Source: Thiosocius teredinicola (lineage in GTDB: Bacteria > Pseudomonadota > Gammaproteobacteria > Chromatiales > Chromatiaceae). From it: DNA of 64,000 nt. The stretch is taken from positions 4,726,452 to 4,790,451 of the forward strand of contig NZ_CP019936.1 in NCBI RefSeq assembly GCF_002009425.1, read 5' to 3'. Positions 57,127 to 64,000 of the stretch are shown in pieces. Numbering within the stretch: position 1 is the first letter of the stretch; the number at the start of each line of letters is the position of its first letter. Both the position numbers and the translations under genes were made by a program. The notes below the pieces were generated by a model. That model was given only the letters and a program-made list of their open reading frames with translations, made no database searches and had not been told where the DNA came from.

Positions 57127-59086
57127 TGCGATGGCCAACCTGCCGATACCGTCGCGCCTGTTGGCGACGCTGGTGATCTTGCTCGGTGCCCTGGTGGCGC
57201 CGCACTCGGCAAACCTGAGCCCCATGGTCGTCGGCGCTTTTTACTGCGCAGCCCTGTGGCGTTTGCTGGCCCTGTCGCGGCCGACATTGATTCCCGGCCG
57301 TTGGGTGTTGCTGTTGTTGATGCTCGGCGGTATGGCGACGGTGGTGTTCTCCACCGGCATTCGCGACGGGCGATTGACCGGCACCGCGCTGCTGGTGGTC
57401 ATGGTGGGGCTGAAGCTGCTCGAGCTGAAGGCGCGGCGTGACATGCATGTCACCATTTTTCTCGGCTACTTCCTGGTGCTCACGCAGTTCCTCTACAACC
57501 AGACGCTGGGCCTGGCGATCTATATGTTCTGCGGCGTGATCGGTTTGCTCGCGGTGCAGATCGGCCTCAATCGCGTGCACATCGACAGTCGTCAGCAACT
57601 CGTCTACACGCTGAGGGTTGCCGGGGGCGCGCTACCGCTGGCGTTGGTGATCTTCGTGTTGTTTCCGCGCCTGGAGACACCCTTGTGGGGTATCAACACC
57701 GCGAGTGCCGTCACCGGGATCAGCGGCGAGATGACCTTGGGCAACATCGGCGAGTTGAGCCAGTCGGATGCGACCGCGTTTCGCGTACGCTTTGATGGCG
57801 ACGTGCCACCCCCCGCAGCGCGCTACTGGCGCGGGCCTGTACTGTGGCATACCGACGGCCGACGTTGGACCGCTGGTCGCCGCCCGGTCAGACCGGAGCA
57901 GGTCGAAGGGGTATCACCGAACGCAATCGTCTACGAGGTAACACTCGAACCGACCGGCGAGTATTGGCTGTTCGGTCTGGATATCGTCACCAGCACACCA
58001 CCGTCGACCTTTCTGAACAGGGATTTCTCGCTGGTCGGCGATCAACGTGTCAACAAACGCTTCACCTACCGCGCGGCATCTGACCCGGATTACCGGGTTG
58101 CGACTATGACTCAAGGTGAACGGCTGCGTGGATTGCAGTTGCCGGATGAGATCGCGCCGCGCGTGTCGCAACTGGTCAAACAGTGGATGGCCGAGTCCGA
58201 TCCCGATCAGCCGTTGCAGGTTGTGGAAAAGGCCTTGCGGTATTTCCGCCAGCAACCTTTCGTTTATACCTTGTCGCCCGGCGTGATCGAGGGTGATCCG
58301 CTCGATACCTTTCTGTTCGAGACACGCCGCGGTTTCTGTGAGCACTATGCCGGTAGTTTCACCCAGCTCATGCGCATGGCCGGTATCCCGGCGAGAGTGG
58401 TCGTCGGCTACCAGGGGGGCGAGAAGAATCCACATGCGGAACACTGGGTGGTACGGCAATCGGATGCCCATGCGTGGAGCGAGGTATGGGTGCCGGGCCG
58501 CGGCTGGTGGCGCGTAGACCCGACCGCGGCGATCGCACCGGAACGCGTCGAGCGTTCAATTGATCCGGGGCTGTCGCAGGATGGCGATGAGATTGTATTC
58601 AGCGGTGACAACAGCGGTTTGCTGCGGGTGGTATGGCTGAACGCACGCTGGATGGCCGACGCGGTGGATCTCAACTGGCACCGCTGGGTGGTAGGTTTCA
58701 CCGCCGAGCGGCAGCAGAGTCTGCTCAGACAGTACGGTTTGAGCGATCTGCAAGGCATAGGGCTCGGTATCGCGCTACTGATCGGCGGACTGGTCGCCGT
58801 CGGTAGCGTGTACCTGATCAGCAAACTGCCGCGGCCAAGGCGCGGTGATCCATTGCCCGCAATCTGGCAACGCCTGGTCAGAAAACTGCGGCGCGCCGGC
58901 CTGACCGTCGACGATTGGCAGGGACCGGATACGGTATGCAGCAACGCAATTGTGCGGTTTCCGGATGCGGCCGATCAATTGGCGGCGATCAATCGGATGT
59001 ATGTGAAGCTCCGCTACGGCAGGCAATCAGACCGCAGCCTTGTCAGTGCGCTGTACAAGCGGGTGGCGCAGCTCAAACTTCGCTAG
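57119..59086 (+). CDS. TgpA-family membrane transglutaminase
   Basis: The 655-residue protein has about six membrane helices at the start (about 10-190), a periplasmic transglutaminase-like domain with the catalytic Cys in RRGFCEHYAG (about 405), His in DAHAWSEVW and Asp in WWRVDPTAA, and a last helix near 575. It belongs to the TgpA family, first described in Pseudomonas and needed for viability there. The start is one of several in-frame ATGs; 57119 overlaps the DUF58 stop. MoxR, DUF58 and TgpA form one operon. Confidence 0.93.
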   Translation: MRDAMANLPIPSRLLATLVILLGALVAPHSANLSPMVVGAFYCAALWRLLALSRPTLIPGRWVLLLLMLGGMATVVFSTGIRDGRLTGTALLVVMVGLKLLELKARRDMHVTIFLGYFLVLTQFLYNQTLGLAIYMFCGVIGLLAVQIGLNRVHIDSRQQLVYTLRVAGGALPLALVIFVLFPRLETPLWGINTASAVTGISGEMTLGNIGELSQSDATAFRVRFDGDVPPPAARYWRGPVLWHTDGRRWTAGRRPVRPEQVEGVSPNAIVYEVTLEPTGEYWLFGLDIVTSTPPSTFLNRDFSLVGDQRVNKRFTYRAASDPDYRVATMTQGERLRGLQLPDEIAPRVSQLVKQWMAESDPDQPLQVVEKALRYFRQQPFVYTLSPGVIEGDPLDTFLFETRRGFCEHYAGSFTQLMRMAGIPARVVVGYQGGEKNPHAEHWVVRQSDAHAWSEVWVPGRGWWRVDPTAAIAPERVERSIDPGLSQDGDEIVFSGDNSGLLRVVWLNARWMADAVDLNWHRWVVGFTAERQQSLLRQYGLSDLQGIGLGIALLIGGLVAVGSVYLISKLPRPRRGDPLPAIWQRLVRKLRRAGLTVDDWQGPDTVCSNAIVRFPDAADQLAAINRMYVKLRYGRQSDRSLVSALYKRVAQLKLR

Positions 59087-59121
59087 GTAGTAAGGCGCTA
59101 TTCGCTGGCGGATCCGGCCGG

Positions 59122-59907
59122 CTAATCCGGTAGCCTGTCTGCCTCGATAGCGACGCCGATCAATGTCTCGAATTGACGATTGAGTCGGTCGGTTTCACCA
59201 CTGGTGAATGCGCGCAGTGGCGAGCGCTGATTCTCGCAGTGCTGCAGATTCAAACGCCGCCGAAGCTGCTCGACCACCGCGGTACCGGGCTCGATGATGG
59301 TTATCTGTTCACCCACAACACGACGTATCGATGCTTCGAGAAAGGGGAAATGCGTACAACCGAGTACGTAGGTATCGACCGCAGTCGAAGTCAGCGGGGC
59401 AAGACTGGCGTTGATCACGTCGAGTACACGCGGGTTGTTCAGATCGCCTTGTTCGACGACCTCCACCCAGTGCGGACAGACCTGTTCGTGTACATGCACC
59501 TGCTTGTCGTGGTTAGAACGGAGTTTGGCGTAGCGCGCGCTGCCGAAGGTGCCCTGGGTAGCAAGTACCGCGACGTGTCCACTACCTGTTGCCGCAGCGG
59601 CCGGTTTCAACGCCGGTTCCATGCCGACAATGGGCACCGGGAATTCGTTGCGCAGCACGTCGATCGCTGCCGCCGTTGCCGTGTTGCATGCAACGACAAC
59701 GGCACCTGCGCCCTGCTCAATCAGGAAACGTGTGATGTGCCTGCTGCGGGCGATGATGGCATCGGTGCTGCGGTCGCCGTACGGCGCATAGCCTGAATCA
59801 GCGACATATACCAGCGGTATCGCGCAGACCTTGTCGAGCGCATGTCGCAACACACTCAGGCCGCCCACACCCGAGTCGAAAAAGCCGATCGCTGCCGGTG
59901 TGTTCAT
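59122..59907 (-). CDS. murI: Glutamate racemase
   Basis: The 261-residue protein starts IGFFDSGVGGLSVLRH with the first catalytic region and has the two catalytic cysteines in VVACNTATAA and VLGCTHFP. It supplies D-glutamate for peptidoglycan. Its ATG overlaps the mnmE stop (ATGA), so it is translationally coupled to mnmE. The N-terminal DSGVGG and C-terminal GCTHFP match well and the length is normal. Confidence 0.96.
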   Translation of the reverse strand: MNTPAAIGFFDSGVGGLSVLRHALDKVCAIPLVYVADSGYAPYGDRSTDAIIARSRHITRFLIEQGAGAVVVACNTATAAAIDVLRNEFPVPIVGMEPALKPAAAATGSGHVAVLATQGTFGSARYAKLRSNHDKQVHVHEQVCPHWVEVVEQGDLNNPRVLDVINASLAPLTSTAVDTYVLGCTHFPFLEASIRRVVGEQITIIEPGTAVVEQLRRRLNLQHCENQRSPLRAFTSGETDRLNRQFETLIGVAIEADRLPD

Positions 59908-61256
59908 TTACCGATGCAAAAGCTGCTGAAGATCTCGCCGAGCAGATCATCGGCGGTGAACTCGCCGGTAATCTCCGATAGTGCAAGCTGCGCCTGGCGG
60001 AGATCTTCGGCCAACAGTTCGCCGGCACGACCATCGAGCAACGCTGCCTGGCCGCACATGATCAACTCGGCCGCGCGCGCGATGGCATTCAGGTGACGGC
60101 GGCGGGCGCTAAAATCGCCTTCGTCGGCGCCTTCAAAATGCACCAGGCTTTTCAGATAGTCGCGCAGCTCGGCCATACCTTCGCCGGTCTTTGCCGACAA
60201 GCGGATCTGCGGCGGTTGGCTGCTCAGATCGATACCGGACGCAATGCCCGTGAGATCGGTTTTGTTGCGCACCAGGGTCAACGGCAGCTCGGCAGGTAGA
60301 TCGGCGTGTGCCAGGCCTTTCGCCTCCGGGTCGGTCTCATCGTCGAACACCCACAGCGCATGGTCGGCTCGCGCGATCTGTTCGCGCGCACGGCGCACGC
60401 CTTCCTTTTCCACTTCGTCTTCGGTATCCCGCAGCCCGGCCGTATCGATAAGGTGCACCGGCAGGCCGTCGAGATCGATACGCTCGCGCAGTACATCGCG
60501 TGTGGTGCCCGGGATGTGGGTCACGATCGCGCTATCCTCGCCGGTCAGGGCATTCATCAGACTCGACTTGCCTGCATTCGGCAGGCCGGCGATCACAAGC
60601 GTCATGCCGTCGCGCAACAGGGTGCCGGTACGCGCGCGTTTCTGCAGGGTATCGATTTGCCGGGCGATGGCATCAAGCTTCTCGGTGATATGGCTGTCGG
60701 CGAGAAAGTCGATCTCTTCTTCGGGGAAATCGATCGCCGCTTCGACATACATCCGCAGACCGGTGATCTCATCGACGAGTTCATGAACCTCGTCGGAAAA
60801 ACGACCACTCATCGTTCGCACGGCAGAGCGTGCCGCTGCGGCTGTCTGGCTATCGATCAGATCGGCGATCGCTTCTGCTTGCGCAAGGTCGAGTTTGTCG
60901 TTGAGAAAAGCGCGGCGAGAGAACTCGCCCGGCTGCGCTAGGCGGGCGCCGAGCTCGACAACACGTTGCAGCAGCATATCCATGACCACAGGTCCGCCAT
61001 GGCCTTGAAGTTCGAGGATGTCTTCACCGGTAAAGGATGCCGGAGCGGCGAAGTACAACAGGATGCCTTCGTCGATCGATTGGCCAGTGCTGTCGAGGAA
61101 CCGGGAGAAGGTAGCGACACGGCGTTGTGGCAGGCGCCCGATCAGACCGCGCGCGATATCCCCCACCTTCTTGCCGGAGACGCGCACGATGCCGACGCCA
61201 CCCCGACCAGGCGGGGTGGCTATCGCAGCAATCGTGTCGTTGGCGGGATCGGCCAC
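59904..61256 (-). CDS. mnmE: tRNA modification GTPase MnmE (TrmE)
   Basis: The 450-residue protein has the N-terminal folate-binding domain (DTIAAIATPPGRGGVGIVRVSG), a central G domain with IAGLPNAGKSSLMNALTG, and the C-terminal CIGK with the conserved cysteine. I chose the GTG at 61256 because the homologous start MxxNDTI lies there; more upstream in-frame codons give an unrelated extension. It works with MnmG on wobble uridine. Confidence 0.96.
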   Translation of the reverse strand: MADPANDTIAAIATPPGRGGVGIVRVSGKKVGDIARGLIGRLPQRRVATFSRFLDSTGQSIDEGILLYFAAPASFTGEDILELQGHGGPVVMDMLLQRVVELGARLAQPGEFSRRAFLNDKLDLAQAEAIADLIDSQTAAAARSAVRTMSGRFSDEVHELVDEITGLRMYVEAAIDFPEEEIDFLADSHITEKLDAIARQIDTLQKRARTGTLLRDGMTLVIAGLPNAGKSSLMNALTGEDSAIVTHIPGTTRDVLRERIDLDGLPVHLIDTAGLRDTEDEVEKEGVRRAREQIARADHALWVFDDETDPEAKGLAHADLPAELPLTLVRNKTDLTGIASGIDLSSQPPQIRLSAKTGEGMAELRDYLKSLVHFEGADEGDFSARRRHLNAIARAAELIMCGQAALLDGRAGELLAEDLRQAQLALSEITGEFTADDLLGEIFSSFCIGK

Positions 61257-61333
61257 GTTAACGGTCCAAACAAATGCGGTTGGACAAGTTTGCCGCCGCT
61301 GCAATCTCGGCGGCAAGGAGCGTCGTTAGCGCC

Positions 61334-62989
61334 TCAGCTCTTCGCACCTTCTTCGATGCGTTTGGTGATCACCCATTGCTGCGCAATCGACAGGAGGTTG
61401 TTGACCACCCAGTAGAGCACCAGACCCGACGGGAAGAATGCGAACATCGCCGTGAAGACCACAGGCAAGGCCAACATGATCTTTGCCTGCATCGGGTCGG
61501 GCGGCGGCGGGTTGAGTTTCTGCTGCACGAACATCGATGCGCCCATGATCAACGGCAGCACGAAATACGGGTCTTTGATCGACAGGTCGTCGATCCACAG
61601 AATCCAAGGCGCCTGACGCAGCTCGACACTCTCGAGCAGCACCCAGTACAAGGCAATGAAGAATGGGATCTGCACCAACATCGGCAGACAGCCGCCGAGT
61701 GGATTTATCTTCTCCGTCTTGTACATCTCCATCATTGCTTGCTGCATACGCTGCTTGTCGTCGCCGTAGCGATCCTTCAACGCCTGAATACGCGGTGTCA
61801 GCTTGCGCATGTTGGCCATCGAGCGATAACTGGTCTCTGAAAGCTTGAAGAACGCCAGCTTGATCAGGATGGTGAAGATGATGATGGTCCATCCCCAGTT
61901 ATGCACAAACGACTGGATCTTCTCGAGCACCCAATACATAGGTTTGGCGATGAACACCAACCAGCCGTAATCGACGGTGAGGTCGAGACCTTCGGCGATA
62001 CCGGCAAGTTCTTCCTGCAGTTTCGGGCCGATGAACATCGTGCCGCCGAACGCAGCAGTCGCTCCGGGTGCCACGGATTGAGCGGGCGAATAGGTACCGA
62101 TAACCGAGCGACCGTTGCCTGCCGACTGACTGTAGAAGTGCTGCTGCTCGCCACGCGGCGGTACAAACGCGGCCAGGAAATAGTGTTGGATCATTGAGAT
62201 CCAACCGTCGGTCACGTCGCGATCCAGTTTGCCTTTGCCAAGATCCTCCAGATCGTACTTCTGATACTTCTCTTCCTGGCTGTAGATGGCGCCGCCAGTG
62301 AAGGTATACATGAACGCATTGCCGGTATCCGCCGGTTCACCACGCTGCAATTGACGGTAGTCGCGTGCTACCCACGGTGAAGAGGAACCGTTGCTGACCA
62401 GATGCTGAAGGGCAACGGAATGTTGGCCGCGCGTGAAGATATAACGTTTGGTAATGACAACACCGTCTGGCGACTGCCAAGTGAAATCGACGTCCATCGA
62501 CGGTTGATCAGGCGTCATGACGAATTCGTCGGCCGTCGTCGAGAAGATCGACTGATGGGTCGGTCCGCGTGATTTGTCATTCGCCAGCAGTCCCGATTGG
62601 GCGATAAAGAAATCACCGGGGCTGCGACTCAACAAACGAAACTTCTGCTCGGGTTTATCGACGGAGACCGGGTAGTCTTGCAGCCGGGCTTCGACAATCG
62701 TACCGCCGCGCGTGTCGACAAGCAGATCGAGCATATCTGTCTTGATCTTGACGAGTCGGCTGCCATTCGCCTGCTCACCAGTATTCGTCACACCGGGAAC
62801 GTTCGGTACCGCGCTGTCATCAAGACCGGGAGCCGGCGCCGTCGGAACATCCGTCGAACCCGGCGCGGTCGAAGCAGGTTGCTCTACGTATTCAGCGGGC
62901 TTCGGGCCATAGTCTTCTTGCCACGACTGGTACAACAACATGCCGAGGAAGGCCAAGGCCATGAACAGAAAGAGTCGAATGTTATCCAT
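61334..62989 (-). CDS. yidC: Membrane protein insertase YidC
   Basis: The 551-residue protein has the N-terminal signal anchor (MDNIRLFLFMALAFLGMLL), a large periplasmic domain (about 60-340) and five conserved C-terminal helices with the hydrophilic groove (MRKLTPRIQALKDRYGDD). It inserts membrane proteins, including Fo subunits, with or without Sec. The P1 region is typical for gammaproteobacteria. Confidence 0.97.
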   Translation of the reverse strand: MDNIRLFLFMALAFLGMLLYQSWQEDYGPKPAEYVEQPASTAPGSTDVPTAPAPGLDDSAVPNVPGVTNTGEQANGSRLVKIKTDMLDLLVDTRGGTIVEARLQDYPVSVDKPEQKFRLLSRSPGDFFIAQSGLLANDKSRGPTHQSIFSTTADEFVMTPDQPSMDVDFTWQSPDGVVITKRYIFTRGQHSVALQHLVSNGSSSPWVARDYRQLQRGEPADTGNAFMYTFTGGAIYSQEEKYQKYDLEDLGKGKLDRDVTDGWISMIQHYFLAAFVPPRGEQQHFYSQSAGNGRSVIGTYSPAQSVAPGATAAFGGTMFIGPKLQEELAGIAEGLDLTVDYGWLVFIAKPMYWVLEKIQSFVHNWGWTIIIFTILIKLAFFKLSETSYRSMANMRKLTPRIQALKDRYGDDKQRMQQAMMEMYKTEKINPLGGCLPMLVQIPFFIALYWVLLESVELRQAPWILWIDDLSIKDPYFVLPLIMGASMFVQQKLNPPPPDPMQAKIMLALPVVFTAMFAFFPSGLVLYWVVNNLLSIAQQWVITKRIEEGAKS

Positions 62990-63101
62990 AAGATGAAGTT
63001 TGGTTAGCGAGCAACGTCAGCGCGGAAAGGGCGGCAGTGTAACCCGGATGAAAGGCTGACGCATTGCAATGGGACGCCGGCGCCGGGAATCTTGCGGCGG
63101 G

Positions 63102-63437
63102 TCAGCCGCGCTGGTTTGCCTCAATGGCTTTCATAAAGAGTCGCTGCAGAGATGCACGAAGCCGTTCGTTGTCAGCGCCGCGTCCCGTGGTTCGCGTCAT
63201 CACGACGAAATCGTAGCCAGCCAACGCGGCTTGTTGATGACGAAACGTTTCCCGGATGAGCCGTTTCAGCCGATTACGATCAACCGCACGGCGCGCCTGC
63301 TTCTTGGCGATCGCCAAACCGAGACGGGCAGGGCTGTCCGACACCGATGCCCTGGCCAGCACAGTGAATTGACGATCGGCGACGCGCGAGGGTTTCTGAA
63401 AGACGCGCTTGAAGTCGGTAGGCGTCAACAAGCGCAC
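63102..63437 (-). CDS. rnpA: Ribonuclease P protein component
   Basis: The 111-residue frame from the GTG at 63437 has the RNR motif region (RAVDRNRLKRLIRETFR) of RnpA, which binds RNase P RNA and the tRNA leader. The conserved N-terminal FPR segment is encoded just upstream in frame (RRFPRT), so translation probably begins further up, but the only candidate there is ATT at 63464. It lies between rpmH and yidC as usual; yidD, normally between rnpA and yidC, is absent (112 bases gap only). Confidence 0.93.
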   Translation of the reverse strand: MRLLTPTDFKRVFQKPSRVADRQFTVLARASVSDSPARLGLAIAKKQARRAVDRNRLKRLIRETFRHQQAALAGYDFVVMTRTTGRGADNERLRASLQRLFMKAIEANQRG

Positions 63438-63492
63438 CGTGCGCGGAAAGCGACGGTCCGAAATCGCTCAGATCCGGTGGCTGATCAGCCGA

Positions 63493-63627
63493 TCAGGGAG
63501 TCAGGCGGGCGCGGCCCTTAGCGCGGCGAGCGCTCAGAACCTTACGACCACCGCGGGTTGCCATGCGGGCACGGAATCCGTGGGTACGGGCACGTTTCAG
63601 GCGGCTGGGTTGAAAAGTACGTTTCAT
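63493..63627 (-). CDS. rpmH: 50S ribosomal protein L34
   Basis: The 44-residue protein reads [18 protein letters not shown] at the start and ends KGRARLTP, a complete L34. It is the first gene of the rpmH-rnpA unit and faces the origin region. Confidence 0.97.
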   Translation of the reverse strand: MKRTFQPSRLKRARTHGFRARMATRGGRKVLSARRAKGRARLTP

Positions 63628-64000
63628 GACCGAATACCAATTTTAATCAGTGTAATGCGTTCTACAGTGTCGTTTTGCAGCAGTTCGGCCATGAAATTGC
63701 CGCCGGTGCAAAGGGGCCGGAAAGTTACAGCAAATGATTAGGGCTGTCAATTTCTGGTTGGTATAACGCAGCTTTCCACCGGGTTAATCAGACTCGGGTA
63801 CAGGCTGGAACCTGGTTGCTGTAAGTAAATGCTTACTTGTCGAAAAATACTTGATAAATGGTGAGATTTTTTTTGTTTTGGCCTGTGGATAACTTGAAGC
63901 GACGAGGCTAAACTAAGCCGCGTTACACGAGCATCCTCCCAGGAATCTTCTCGTCGAGCGTATAACGATCAAATACGCCGCTCGCGAGATTGAGGACGCA
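63628..64000. other. rpmH upstream region, probably next to oriC/dnaA
   Basis: About 370 bases without a gene. TGTGGATAA at 63884-63892 is a perfect DnaA box (reverse complement of TTATCCACA), preceded by an AT-rich stretch at 63841-63880. With rpmH on one side and no gene to the edge, this is the usual position of the dnaA promoter or oriC. Only one clear box is seen. Confidence 0.6.

Overview
The window looks like the oriC-proximal part of a gammaproteobacterial chromosome. The right half carries the classic block rpmH-rnpA-yidC-mnmE, mnmG, rsmG-parA-parB, atpIBEFHAGDC, glmU, glmS, all on the minus strand, with a DnaA box at the right edge. Protein sequences and an octahaem tetrathionate-reductase-type cytochrome at the left suggest a sulfur-metabolising, Chromatiales-like organism; the species cannot be named from this sequence.

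Left edge to 5.5 kb: the end of a PAP2 phosphatase, an octahaem cytochrome c with its membrane cytochrome b partner, a DUF3857/transglutaminase-fold protein that has lost its cysteine, and an XRE regulator. From about 5.6 to 10.4 kb lies the most unusual region: a dense plus-strand tRNA array (22 readable tRNA genes plus one with an oversized anticodon arm). A likely promoter precedes it. It contains a long non-coding stretch full of hairpins, a cloverleaf RNA-like element and a tiny ORF, and it ends in an HNH endonuclease gene and a strong hairpin. Several tRNAs are odd: a class II tRNA with a Cys anticodon, a Thr tRNA with a long variable arm, a Leu tRNA with a short one, non-canonical T-loops, and C33. 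This looks like a transferable tRNA array with a large structured RNA.

10.5-21.3 kb: ankyrin protein, Tex, an orphan type VI secretion module (VgrG, Tle3-type lipase, probable immunity protein), a GNAT acetyltransferase and a J-domain protein. 21.6-28.1 kb: an exported phosphohistidine dikinase-like protein, two exported SxxK serine hydrolases and an ATP/ADP-translocase-like membrane carrier. The grouping suggests nucleotide-dependent chemistry outside the cytoplasm, which is inference. 28.3-33.3 kb: a Kef-type antiporter and a minus-strand cluster of NadM-Nudix, an SPFH protein and a NAD-kinase-like protein, with a palindrome and hairpins upstream.

33.6-64 kb: cell-wall precursor synthesis (glmS, glmU, murI), the complete F1Fo ATP synthase operon with its terminator, chromosome partitioning (parAB), tRNA modification (mnmG, mnmE), rRNA methylation (rsmG), membrane insertion (yidC) and RNase P protein. 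Three plus-strand insertions interrupt this block: GST plus MFS transporter, a large PAS-GGDEF-EAL-CZB protein, and a thioredoxin-like lipoprotein followed by MoxR-DUF58-TgpA.
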